Shown here: positions 30,491-38,966 of the stretch, in pieces
How the letters are laid out: the number at the start of each line of letters is the position of its first letter
Position numbering within the stretch: position 1 is the first letter of the stretch
DNA from: JASGCK01 sp031538565
Lineage (GTDB): Bacteria > Pseudomonadota > Gammaproteobacteria > Burkholderiales > Burkholderiaceae_C
Assembly (NCBI GenBank): GCA_031538565.1
Contig: JAVKLS010000030.1
Span: forward strand, 1-40,987
Direction: 5' to 3'
DNA: 40,987 nucleotides
Program-made: the position numbers and the translations under genes
Notes under the pieces: generated by a model
The model's database searches: none
What the model was told of the DNA's origin: nothing
The model's input: the letters and a program-made list of their open reading frames with translations, nothing else

Positions 30491-32497
30491 TTACCCTGCG
30501 GGTGCAGGCTGCGGCGGCGAATCAGCTGGTTTGCTGGGCTGCAATCCCACAACCGCAGGCACAGGCTCTAGCGGTTTACGCGGCGACCAGTCAGCGGGCG
30601 CAGTAGGGGTTTTTCCAGCCATGATGTCGTCAATTTGCTCGGCATCAATGGTTTCCCATTCTATTAAAGCCTTTGCCATGGCGTGCATTTTGTCGGCATT
30701 GCGTTCAATCAAATCGCGCGCAATTTTATATTGCGCGTCAATGATGCGACGCACCTCTGCATCCACTTTTTGCAGCGTCTCTTGAGAAATAGCCGTTGCG
30801 CCTGAAAATTGACGACCTAAAAAAGACTCGCCTTCTTTATCGGCATAGACCATGGGCCCCATCGCGTCGCTCATGCCGTACTTCATCACCATATCGCGGG
30901 CAAGCTGCGTGGCGCGTTCAAAGTCGTTCGATGCGCCAGTCGTCATCTGATTCATAAACACTTCTTCTGCGATTCGCCCGCCAAACAGCATACTGATTTG
31001 ATTGAGCATGAACTCTCGGTCGTGGCTGTAACGATCTTCCGCTGGAAGGCTAAACGTCACGCCCAAGGCTCGCCCACGCGGAATAATAGTGACTTTATGC
31101 ACGGGATCACACTTGGGCAAGAGCTTGCCAATCAAGGCGTGCCCCGATTCATGGTAGGCGGTATTTTTGCGCTCCGACTCGGGCATCACCATACTCTTGC
31201 GCTCAGGCCCCATAAAGATTTTGTCTTTGGCGCGTTCAAAATCCTGCATCCCAACCACCGATGCACTGCGCCGCGCCGCCATCAGCGCCGCTTCGTTGCA
31301 CAAATTCGCAAGGTCGGCGCCACTCATGCCGGGTGTGCCACGCGCAATGACGTTGGCGTTGATGTCCGAGCCAATCGGAATTTTTCGCATATGCACACCC
31401 AGAATTTGTTCACGTCCGCGAATATCTGGCAACGTAACATACACCTGCCGATCAAAACGCCCAGGACGCAATAGCGCCGCGTCAAGCACATCGGGGCGAT
31501 TGGTGGCAGCAATCACGATCACGCCTTTGTTGGTCTCAAAACCATCCATTTCCACCAGCAAGGCATTGAGCGTTTGCTCGCGCTCGTCATGGCCGCCGCC
31601 GCCCATGCCGCCGCGCTGGCGGCCAACCGCATCAATTTCGTCGATAAAAATAATACAAGGCGCATTGCGCTTGGCGTTTTCAAACATATCGCGCACACGC
31701 GACGCCCCCACACCGACAAACATTTCTACAAAGTCAGAGCCGCTGATGCTAAAAAACGGCACATTGGCTTCACCTGCAATACTTTTTGCCAGCAAAGTTT
31801 TACCCGTGCCGGGAGGTCCCACCATCAACAAACCACGCGGGATACGACCACCCAGCTTTTCAAAGCGTGAAGGATCAGTTAAAAAATCCACTACCTCTTT
31901 GACTTCTTCTTTGGCCTCATCGCAGCCAGCCACATCGGCAAACGTGACGCGCTGCGTAGCCACATCCATAATTTTTGCCTTTGATTTGCCAATACCAAAA
32001 ATACCGCCGCCCGATCCGCCTTGCATTTTTTTTGCGAAGTAAATCCAAATACCCAAAAACAAAAGTGTGGGACCAAAATTCATAAAAAGAGATAACAAAA
32101 ACGGAGTGTCTTCACGTGGACGCACATCAAATTTCACGCCGTTTGCAATCAAATCGCCCACCAAGCCCCTGTCCATATAGGTGGATGTGGTTCGAATTTT
32201 GTTGCCGTCCACTGTCGTTGCCACAATCTCGCTATTGCCCGAGCCTTCGGACATCGTCACGCTTTTGATGTTTTTTGCCCGCACTTGCTCCAAAAAATCA
32301 GAGTAGCCCATTGCGCTCATGCTGCCCGCGCCATTTCTTAAATCCAATTTGTTAAATAGCGCCGATAACGCCAAGGCGATCACAATCCAAATGCCAAACT
32401 TCGCAAACCAGTTTCCTGGCCCTTGATTCCCGTTGTTATTCGGGCGATTAGGCAGTCCGTTTAAAGGGTCTTTAGGTGGATTATTGGCTTGGGACAA
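30491..32497 (-). CDS. ftsH: ATP-dependent zinc metalloprotease FtsH
   Basis: FtsH is the membrane-bound AAA+ protease that removes misassembled membrane proteins and regulators such as LpxC. I start it at a TTG at 32497-32495, preceded by GGAG at 32508-32505; the open frame extends 21 codons further without a ribosome binding site. That gives about 668 residues. The protein begins with an unusual Asn/Pro-rich segment (PNRPNNNGNQGPG) before the first membrane helix (WIVIALALSALF), a periplasmic domain, a second helix (FGPTLLFLGIWIYF), the AAA domain (Walker A GPPGTGKT, Walker B IIFIDEID, SRH with RPDVLDAALLRPGRFDR) and the zinc protease (HESGH). It is the first gene of the ftsH-folP-glmM operon. 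Confidence 0.96.
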   Translation of the reverse strand: MSQANNPPKDPLNGLPNRPNNNGNQGPGNWFAKFGIWIVIALALSALFNKLDLRNGAGSMSAMGYSDFLEQVRAKNIKSVTMSEGSGNSEIVATTVDGNKIRTTSTYMDRGLVGDLIANGVKFDVRPREDTPFLLSLFMNFGPTLLFLGIWIYFAKKMQGGSGGGIFGIGKSKAKIMDVATQRVTFADVAGCDEAKEEVKEVVDFLTDPSRFEKLGGRIPRGLLMVGPPGTGKTLLAKSIAGEANVPFFSISGSDFVEMFVGVGASRVRDMFENAKRNAPCIIFIDEIDAVGRQRGGMGGGGHDEREQTLNALLVEMDGFETNKGVIVIAATNRPDVLDAALLRPGRFDRQVYVTLPDIRGREQILGVHMRKIPIGSDINANVIARGTPGMSGADLANLCNEAALMAARRSASVVGMQDFERAKDKIFMGPERKSMVMPESERKNTAYHESGHALIGKLLPKCDPVHKVTIIPRGRALGVTFSLPAEDRYSHDREFMLNQISMLFGGRIAEEVFMNQMTTGASNDFERATQLARDMVMKYGMSDAMGPMVYADKEGESFLGRQFSGATAISQETLQKVDAEVRRIIDAQYKIARDLIERNADKMHAMAKALIEWETIDAEQIDDIMAGKTPTAPADWSPRKPLEPVPAVVGLQPSKPADSPPQPAPAG

Positions 32498-32596
32498 GGT
32501 GAACTCTCCAATGGATAAATCAAATGTGGCTAAGGCGCAATCATACGTTAGTGCAGCCACAAACCGATCGAGCTAATTAGGGACACTTCGATGTTT

Positions 32597-33292
32597 TTAA
32601 ACCTCTAGCCACTCTTTGCGGATGTAGGCATCAGCGCGCAGCGCGTTTGGCGTGCCCTCGAACACAATGGCCCCATGCCCCATCACGAGGCAGCGATCCG
32701 AAATTTTCATAGCAATGGTCAGTTTTTGCTCAATCAGCAAAACCGATACGCCGCGTCGTTTGAGTTCTTGCAAATACTCGGCAACCAACTCCACAATTTT
32801 GGGGGCGAGGCCTTCGGTAGGCTCGTCAATGATGATGAGGTCAGGGTCACCCATCAAAGTGCGGCACAGGGTTAGCATTTGTTGCTCGCCACCCGACATC
32901 ACACCCGCCTCGGTGTGCTGACGCTCTTTGAGGCGCGGAAACATTTTGTACATATCGTCCATCGACCAACGCGAATGTTTGGCGCCGCGCTTTTGTCCAA
33001 GCAGTAAGTTTTGATGCACCGTCAGCGTAGAAAAAATGTCGCGATTTTCTGGCACATAGCCAATGCCAAGATGTGCAATTTCGAACGCTTTTTTGCCGCG
33101 TATTTCTTGCCCACGCCACGCGATAGAGCCGTCGCCATCGACCAAACCCATCACCGCCTTTGCCGTGGTTGAGCGCCCCGACCCGTTACGCCCTAGCAAA
33201 GCGACGATTTCGCTTGCACCCACTTCAAAATTAACGCCATGCAGTACGTGGCTTTTGCCGTAGTAGGCGTGCAAATTTTTAACCACAAGCAT
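32597..33292 (-). CDS. livF: Branched-chain amino-acid-type ABC transporter ATPase LivF
   Basis: This 231-residue nucleotide-binding protein is the LivF type: YYGKSHVLHGVNFEV at the start, the Q-loop region HLGIGYVPENRDIF, signature MSGGEQQML, Walker B LIIIDEPTEGLAP, and C-terminal IRKEWLEV. The Walker A reads GRNGSGRST with Arg40 in the place of the usual lysine. The residue is otherwise nearly invariant, though I recall Arg in some Burkholderiales LivF proteins. Its start shares a base with the livG stop. It is the last gene of the transporter operon. Confidence 0.93.
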   Translation of the reverse strand: MLVVKNLHAYYGKSHVLHGVNFEVGASEIVALLGRNGSGRSTTAKAVMGLVDGDGSIAWRGQEIRGKKAFEIAHLGIGYVPENRDIFSTLTVHQNLLLGQKRGAKHSRWSMDDMYKMFPRLKERQHTEAGVMSGGEQQMLTLCRTLMGDPDLIIIDEPTEGLAPKIVELVAEYLQELKRRGVSVLLIEQKLTIAMKISDRCLVMGHGAIVFEGTPNALRADAYIRKEWLEV

Positions 33293-34083
33293 TAGTGGCC
33301 TCCCAGCGCACTGAAGTGCGCGTCCGATTGTGCGTCGGCAACCGAAGACCCCAGATACGCCTCTTGCACTCTGGCATTGGCTCGCACTGCATCAGGCGTA
33401 TCAAATGCCAAAATTTCACCGTACACCAGCACGGCAATGCGATCAGCTAAACCAAACACAACCCCCATGTCGTGCTCGACGGTGAGCAGCGTTTTACCGA
33501 CTGTGACTTCTTTGATGAGTGAAATAAAGCGCGTCGTCTCGCTCTTGCTCATGCCTGCCGTGGGTTCGTCCAACAAAATAACGTTTGCACCACCGCCAAT
33601 CGTGATGCCAATTTCTAGCGCACGCTGCTCTGAGTAGGTTAAATTCATCGCCAACACGTCGCGTTTTTTATCTAAGCGAATCATCTCCATCAGCTCGGTT
33701 GCGCGGTCATTTGCATCTTCTAAATTGGCAAGAAATTTGAAAAAGGTGTAGCGATAACCCAAGCTCCACAGCACGGCGCAGCGCAGATTTTCAAATACGC
33801 TGAGCTTGGGGAATATGTTGGTGATTTGAAAGCTACGCGATAGTCCCAAGCGGTTAATTTGATACGGTTTTTTGCCCGTGATGCGCTGTCCGTTTAACAA
33901 GATATCGCCGCTTGTCGGCTCAAACCGACCACTCATTAAATTGAAAAGCGTCGATTTTCCCGCTCCATTAGGGCCAATGATGGCAACACGCTCGCCCGCA
34001 TGAACCGCCAAATCGCAGCCGCGAATAATTTCGGTTTTACCAAAACTTTTACGTAAGTTTTTAAGCTCTAGGGCGTAACTCAT
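33292..34083 (-). CDS. livG: Branched-chain amino-acid-type ABC transporter ATPase LivG
   Basis: The 263-residue LivG-type ATPase has a canonical Walker A (GPNGAGKST), Q-loop sequence LSRSFQITNIFP, the signature region LTYSEQRALEIG, Walker B VILLDEPTAGM and switch His in VEHDMG. LivG pairs with LivF on the cytoplasmic face of the LivHM channel. It overlaps livM by four bases and livF by one. The presence of a normal lysine here means at least one nucleotide site in the LivFG pair keeps the canonical P-loop. Confidence 0.94.
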   Translation of the reverse strand: MSYALELKNLRKSFGKTEIIRGCDLAVHAGERVAIIGPNGAGKSTLFNLMSGRFEPTSGDILLNGQRITGKKPYQINRLGLSRSFQITNIFPKLSVFENLRCAVLWSLGYRYTFFKFLANLEDANDRATELMEMIRLDKKRDVLAMNLTYSEQRALEIGITIGGGANVILLDEPTAGMSKSETTRFISLIKEVTVGKTLLTVEHDMGVVFGLADRIAVLVYGEILAFDTPDAVRANARVQEAYLGSSVADAQSDAHFSALGGH

Positions 34084-35381
34084 GTGGCGAGCGCCTCTCT
34101 GTGCTTGATCTCGCGCTCAATTTCCATTTGCACTTCGTCCCAGTCACGCTTGAACTGGCGGCGCGTCATTTCAAAAAGTCCCAAACCCGTCAGCGTCACA
34201 AACACAGCGCCCACCCACGTATCAAGACCTTTGGCATTCCATACAAGTCCTAAAAATTTCAAATCGCTTCCTACGGCTGAACTCAGCTGCACGTGATACA
34301 CCATTTCAATGATGGTTGCCGCGCCAAGCAGCGTTGCCATACCTGTTGCAAACAAGGCAAGATACGCCACCCAAAGCCTGCGTAAAAATCCAAACGTTGC
34401 CACGCGCAGATTCATCATGATGAGGCTGGCAACACCGCCAGGGGCGTACATCACCATCAGTAAAAAAGTGAGCCCCAGATAAAGTAACCATGCCTTGGTT
34501 AACTCCGACAACAGCACCGTTGCCAGCACCAACAAAATACCGCCCAAAATAGGGCCAAAAAAGAAAGTTGCCCCACCTAAATATGTAAACAGCAGGAATG
34601 CGCCCGAGCGGTAACTGCTGACCACTTCCGCCGTTACGATTTCAAAATTAAGCGCCGCAAGTCCGCCCGCAATGCCCGCAAAAAATGCCGCAAAGATGAA
34701 GGCGATGTAGCGCACGACTTGCGTGTTGTAGCCCACGAACTCCACGCGCTCGGGGTTGTCGCGCACGGCGTTGAGCATCCGTCCAAGCGGCGTCCGTGTA
34801 AACGCAAACATCAAGCCCGTGCAGACAAAGGTGTAAGTGGCAATTAAATAATAAAGCTGAATCTGCGGGCCAAAAGTAATCCCCAGCACCTGACTGCCCG
34901 CAACGCGGTTGCCACTGATACCGCCCTCACCCCCAAAGAACTCAGGGAACATCAAAGCCATTGCCCAGACTAATTCGCCCACGCCCATCGTAATCATGGC
35001 AAAGGGCGTCGCTGCTTTTTTAGTTGTCACCCACCCCAGCACAATTGCAACCAAAGCTCCAAACAAACCGCCAACCACAGGAATCAAGCTCACAGGCAGC
35101 GGCAATAGACCCTTGCTGACCAAGTTCAAGGTGTGGATGGCTAAAAATGAACCCAGTCCCGAGTACACGGCGTGACCAAAACTGAGCATTCCACCTTGCC
35201 CCAGCAAAATGTTGTAGCTCAGGCACACAATAATCACCGTCCCCATTTGTGACAGCATGGTGTGCGAGAGGCTGCTGGTAAAGACCAGTGGCGCAAAAAT
35301 CAAAATGAGTAAAAACGCTGTCCAAACGACAAAGCGCCCCACATTCATCGGCTTAAATTCAAAGTGCGTGGCTGAGGACAT
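34080..35381 (-). CDS. livM: Branched-chain amino-acid-type ABC permease LivM
   Basis: LivM and LivH form the membrane channel. The 433-residue protein has about ten hydrophobic segments and the LivM motif LGQGGMLSFGHAVYSGLGSF, along with RTPLGRMLNAVRDNPERVEFVGYN, the cytoplasmic loop that contacts the ATPases. It is longer than usual because of an added C-terminal part, a further membrane segment (TWVGAVFVTLTGLGLFEM) and a charged tail (RRQFKRDWDEVQMEIEREI). The stop overlaps livG and it begins six bases after livH. Confidence 0.93.
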   Translation of the reverse strand: MSSATHFEFKPMNVGRFVVWTAFLLILIFAPLVFTSSLSHTMLSQMGTVIIVCLSYNILLGQGGMLSFGHAVYSGLGSFLAIHTLNLVSKGLLPLPVSLIPVVGGLFGALVAIVLGWVTTKKAATPFAMITMGVGELVWAMALMFPEFFGGEGGISGNRVAGSQVLGITFGPQIQLYYLIATYTFVCTGLMFAFTRTPLGRMLNAVRDNPERVEFVGYNTQVVRYIAFIFAAFFAGIAGGLAALNFEIVTAEVVSSYRSGAFLLFTYLGGATFFFGPILGGILLVLATVLLSELTKAWLLYLGLTFLLMVMYAPGGVASLIMMNLRVATFGFLRRLWVAYLALFATGMATLLGAATIIEMVYHVQLSSAVGSDLKFLGLVWNAKGLDTWVGAVFVTLTGLGLFEMTRRQFKRDWDEVQMEIEREIKHREALAT

Positions 35382-35387
35382 GATTTG

Positions 35388-36335
35388 CTAACCTTCGCGG
35401 GAGCCAAGCAGCCCCTTGGGTCTAAAAATAAGCATGAGCACCAGCAGCACAAACGGCAAAATTGGCGCGCATTGGCTGACTTTGAGTTTCCACAGCGCGT
35501 AGCCAAAGGTGTCGGGGGTGACGGTCAATCCCAGCATCGCAAGTCCACTCATGAGAGACGAATCGATTGCCACGGCAAAGGTTTGCAAAACGCCAATCAA
35601 AATGGACGCTAAAAATGCGCCAGCCAAAGACCCCATACCGCCCACAACCACCACCACAAAAATAACAGGGCCCACGCTGCTGGCCATGCCTGGCTCGGTC
35701 ACAAAGGCGTTGCCACCAATCACCCCTGCCAGACCCGCCAGCGCGGCGCCGCCGCCAAACACCAGCATGAACACGCGCGGCACGTTATGCCCCAGCGTCT
35801 CCACAGTTTCAGGATGCGTCAGTGCCGCTTGAATCACAAGACCAATGCGTGTTTTTTTCAGCACCAGCCACAGGGCGAGCAGCATTGCCAAAGCGACAAA
35901 CATCATGAAAGCTTTGTATCTAGGAAACTGCGTGCCATAAATGCTAAAGAGCGGGCCATCTAAAAGTTCGGGCACCCGATAGTCGAGCGAGCTGCGCCCC
36001 CAAATCAGTTGCACCAACTCCAAAACAATGTAGGACAAGCCAAAGGTAACCAGTAGCTCGGGGACGTGACCAAAGGAGTGCACACGGCGCAGACACGCAC
36101 GCTCAAATGCCACACCCAGCAAACCCACAATCAATGGCGCAAGAACAAGTGCAGGGAAAAATCCCACGACCGACATGATGGTGTAGGCAAAATACGCCCC
36201 CAGCATATAAAACGAGGCGTGTGCAAAATTGAGCACACCCATCATGCTAAAGATGAGCGTCAGCCCCGAGCTCAGCATAAAAAGCAAAAGACCGTAGCTG
36301 ATTCCATTCAGCAGCGAAATCGAAAAAAACTCCAT
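35388..36335 (-). CDS. livH: Branched-chain amino-acid-type ABC permease LivH
   Basis: The 315-residue permease has about eight membrane segments. The family motif GLTLIFSMMGVLNFAHASFYMLGAYF is at about 24-49, and the loop LTHPETVETLGHNVPRVF is the coupling helix region. GLAGVIGGNAFVTEPGM and FVVVVVGGMGSLAGAF follow. Length and order are normal. It lies after the two binding-protein genes (gap 33 bases) and six bases before livM. Confidence 0.93.
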   Translation of the reverse strand: MEFFSISLLNGISYGLLLFMLSSGLTLIFSMMGVLNFAHASFYMLGAYFAYTIMSVVGFFPALVLAPLIVGLLGVAFERACLRRVHSFGHVPELLVTFGLSYIVLELVQLIWGRSSLDYRVPELLDGPLFSIYGTQFPRYKAFMMFVALAMLLALWLVLKKTRIGLVIQAALTHPETVETLGHNVPRVFMLVFGGGAALAGLAGVIGGNAFVTEPGMASSVGPVIFVVVVVGGMGSLAGAFLASILIGVLQTFAVAIDSSLMSGLAMLGLTVTPDTFGYALWKLKVSQCAPILPFVLLVLMLIFRPKGLLGSREG

Positions 36336-36368
36336 ACGACTACTCGCTCGGCTGGTAGCGCGGGTGGT

Positions 36369-37595
36369 TTAAGACGGACGCTTCATCTGGCAGCTGGTAG
36401 GCGTGCTGGAGACGAAGGGCTCAAACACGCGCTCGGAAGCCCACGTCATGCCCGTGCCTTCTACGTCATAGTTGTTCTTGGCATCCTTCTTTTTCCACAC
36501 CGCGGCGTATAAAGTTTGCTGCAATTGGTGGTCAGTCGCCCGCATCGTGATGTCGCCGCTAAAACTCTTCACCGTTAAACCCTCCATCGCTTTGGCAACT
36601 TTGACGGGGTCGGTCGATTTAGCTTTGGCAATAGCGGCCGACAACACATTGAAAGCGTGCGCGACTGTCAGCGTGCTCATGTCTTCGTGGTTTTTGGCTT
36701 TGTAGTCGTCAATCAGCTTACGCGTAGATGCCAAATTCGGCTGATGCGGATACACGATACGCACCTTGCCTTCTCCCCACCTTCCCATCGACGTTGGCGA
36801 GCCTTGTGCGCCCGCGTAGTAGGTGTACCAGTTCACGTCCAAGCCCGCGTCTTTAGCCGCCTTAAACAAGAGTGACATATCCGCACCCCAATTGCCCGTG
36901 ACGATGGTGTCTGCACCCGAGGCTTTAATCTTGGCAATGTAGGGGGCGAAATCTTTGACTTGCCCGATCGGATGCAACTCATCGCCCACAAACTTGATGT
37001 CGGGGCGACGACGCGCAATTGCTTCTTTGCCAAATTTCGCCACTTGCACGCCGTGGGCATAGTTTTGTCCGATGAAGTACACGTTCTTTACCGATTTATC
37101 AGCTTGCATGGCAGCAGCCATGGCTTCCATCTTCATTGACGTATCGGCATCAAATCGGAAATGCCAGTAGCTGCATTTTTCGTTCGTCAGCGCAGGGTCA
37201 ACCGCCGCGTAGTTGAGAAATACCACCTCCTTGCCAGGATTGCGCTCGTTGTGCTTGGCAATCGCATCCGACAGCGCCGCTGCCGCGCCCGAGCCATTGC
37301 CCTGCGCCACGTAGCGAATACCTTGATCAATCGCCGCCTTCAACACGCTTAAAGAGTCTTGCGGCGAGGCCTTGTTATCAAAAGGTACCATTTCATACTT
37401 CACGCCCGCCACGTTGGGTTCTGCGCCAATGGTTTGCCATGTGCGCAAAATGTTTTGCCCGATATTGGCAAATGACCCCGACAGCGGGTCGATAAACGCA
37501 ATCTTGACGGTTTCGTTTTTTTGCGCGAACGTCGCACCGCCCGTTAAAACCGCAGTCGCCACAACAATGGCTTTGAGCATGGTATGAAATGTCAT
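36369..37595 (-). CDS. Periplasmic substrate-binding protein LivK-type, copy 1
   Basis: The 408-residue type I periplasmic binding protein has a signal peptide (hydrophobic about 7-22, cleavage near TFAQ) and the ligand fold with IAFIDPLSGSFANIG at the start. Conserved stretches are GQNYAHGVQVAKF, LHPIGQVKDFAPYIAKIKASGADTIVTGNW and GLTVKSFSGDITMRATDHQ. It is a close paralogue of the next gene; both end with SSTPTSC-type and MKRPS tails. It would deliver its ligand to LivHMGF. The ligand is not evident: branched-chain amino acids, other amino acids, amides or urea are all possible. AAAGGG precedes the ATG. Confidence 0.9.
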   Translation of the reverse strand: MTFHTMLKAIVVATAVLTGGATFAQKNETVKIAFIDPLSGSFANIGQNILRTWQTIGAEPNVAGVKYEMVPFDNKASPQDSLSVLKAAIDQGIRYVAQGNGSGAAAALSDAIAKHNERNPGKEVVFLNYAAVDPALTNEKCSYWHFRFDADTSMKMEAMAAAMQADKSVKNVYFIGQNYAHGVQVAKFGKEAIARRRPDIKFVGDELHPIGQVKDFAPYIAKIKASGADTIVTGNWGADMSLLFKAAKDAGLDVNWYTYYAGAQGSPTSMGRWGEGKVRIVYPHQPNLASTRKLIDDYKAKNHEDMSTLTVAHAFNVLSAAIAKAKSTDPVKVAKAMEGLTVKSFSGDITMRATDHQLQQTLYAAVWKKKDAKNNYDVEGTGMTWASERVFEPFVSSTPTSCQMKRPS

Positions 37596-37630
37596 GGTTT
37601 AACCCTTTAAAAAGACGAAAAAAGTGGTGT

Positions 37631-38869
37631 TTATGAAGGACGCTTCATATTGCAAGACGTGGGCGTGCTCGCAACATAGGGATCAAGCTGTTTGACAGGT
37701 GCAAAGGTGTAGCCTGTGTTTTCGACGCTGTACGCGTTTTTCTTATCCGTTTTTTGCCACTTGGTAATAAACATGGATTGCTGCAACTGGTGATCCGACT
37801 TACGCATAGTGACGTCGCCCGCAAAGCTCTTTACCGACAGCCCCTCTAGCGCGGGCGCTACTTTTGCAGGGCTTGTTGATTTAGCGTTTGCCATTGCCTG
37901 CGCCAACAAATCAATGCCATTGGAGACAGCGTAGGTGTAGTAATCGTCGTTGTAGCGCTTTTTAAAGTCGCTGGTGGTTTGACCTAATGCGCCTGGATGA
38001 TTGGAGTGCCCATACGCAATCACGTACACCTCACCCTCGCCACCCGCAGCCAGCGCTGTGGGCGTGCCCGTTACGCCCGCGTAATAGGTGTACATAGGAA
38101 TCTTCAGTCCTGCATCGTTTAAGGCCTTGACCAGCAAGGTCAAATCTGTACCCCAATTTCCTGTGACTAACGTATCGGCACCCGAAGCTTTAATTTTCGC
38201 TACGTAAGGCGCAAAGTCTTTCACTTGTCCGATCGGATGCAAATCATCGCCCACAATTTGAACGTCTGGGCGCTTCGCTTTCATGCCGTCCTTAAAGTAG
38301 CGCGCCACTTGCTGCCCATGCGAATAATTTTGATTAAGCAAAAATACTTTTTTAACCTTGGGCTGCGTTTTCATAAAGGAAGTCAGCGCCTCCATTTTCA
38401 TGCTCGTATCGGCGTCTAAACGGAAATGCCAGTAGCTGCATTTTTCGTTGGTCAGTGCGGGATCAACGGCGGCGTAGTTGAGGTAAATCACTTCTTTGCC
38501 TGGGTTGCGTTCGTTGTACTTTTGAATCGCATCCGATAGCGCCAGCGCCGCGCCCGAACCGTTACCCTGAGTCACGTAGCGGTAGCCTTGATCGATGGCG
38601 GCTTGCAACGCAGTCAAGCTTTCTTGGGGCGACCCTTTGTTGTCAAACTGGGTGACTTCAAACTTCACGCCCGCAGGATTGTTTTTGCCGCTTTTTTGCT
38701 CGGCAATAAATTGCCAGCTTTTAAATTGATTCACACCCACATTGGCAAACGATCCTGAAAAAGGATCGATGTGGGCAATTTTTACCGTCTCACCACTTTG
38801 TGCCAGCGCAGCCGTTAGGCTGGCGGAAAAAGCCGTGAGAACCAAGGTCTTATATAAAGCGTGACGCAT
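37631..38869 (-). CDS. Periplasmic substrate-binding protein LivK-type, copy 2 (tandem paralogue)
   Basis: The 412-residue protein is the first gene of the transporter operon; it starts at ATG 38869 after AAGGAG. It has a signal peptide (hydrophobic about 8-22, cleavage near ALAQ) and the same fold and motifs as copy 1: IAHIDPFSGSFANVG, NERNPGKEVIYLNYAAVDPA-type segment, LHPIGQVKDFAPYVAKIKASGADTLVTGNWG. Differences cluster in the C-terminal half (for example GHSNHPGALG against PHQPNLAS), which contains ligand contacts, so the two may bind different ligands. The gap between them is 35 bases. Confidence 0.9.
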   Translation of the reverse strand: MRHALYKTLVLTAFSASLTAALAQSGETVKIAHIDPFSGSFANVGVNQFKSWQFIAEQKSGKNNPAGVKFEVTQFDNKGSPQESLTALQAAIDQGYRYVTQGNGSGAALALSDAIQKYNERNPGKEVIYLNYAAVDPALTNEKCSYWHFRLDADTSMKMEALTSFMKTQPKVKKVFLLNQNYSHGQQVARYFKDGMKAKRPDVQIVGDDLHPIGQVKDFAPYVAKIKASGADTLVTGNWGTDLTLLVKALNDAGLKIPMYTYYAGVTGTPTALAAGGEGEVYVIAYGHSNHPGALGQTTSDFKKRYNDDYYTYAVSNGIDLLAQAMANAKSTSPAKVAPALEGLSVKSFAGDVTMRKSDHQLQQSMFITKWQKTDKKNAYSVENTGYTFAPVKQLDPYVASTPTSCNMKRPS

Positions 38870-38966
38870 ATCAGTCTTCTCCTTAAAAATAATTATGAAC
38901 TTCGGGCTGAGGGTAATAGATTTTGACGCGCAAAAACTAAGGGATGTCCCTAGTGATTCACAAACG

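Noticed and set aside
31167..32042. Long plus-strand open frame (291 codons) inside ftsH
   Set aside because: It lies antisense to the AAA and membrane domains of an obvious gene, has the low-complexity Ser/Pro composition of a reverse-frame shadow, and no ribosome binding site.
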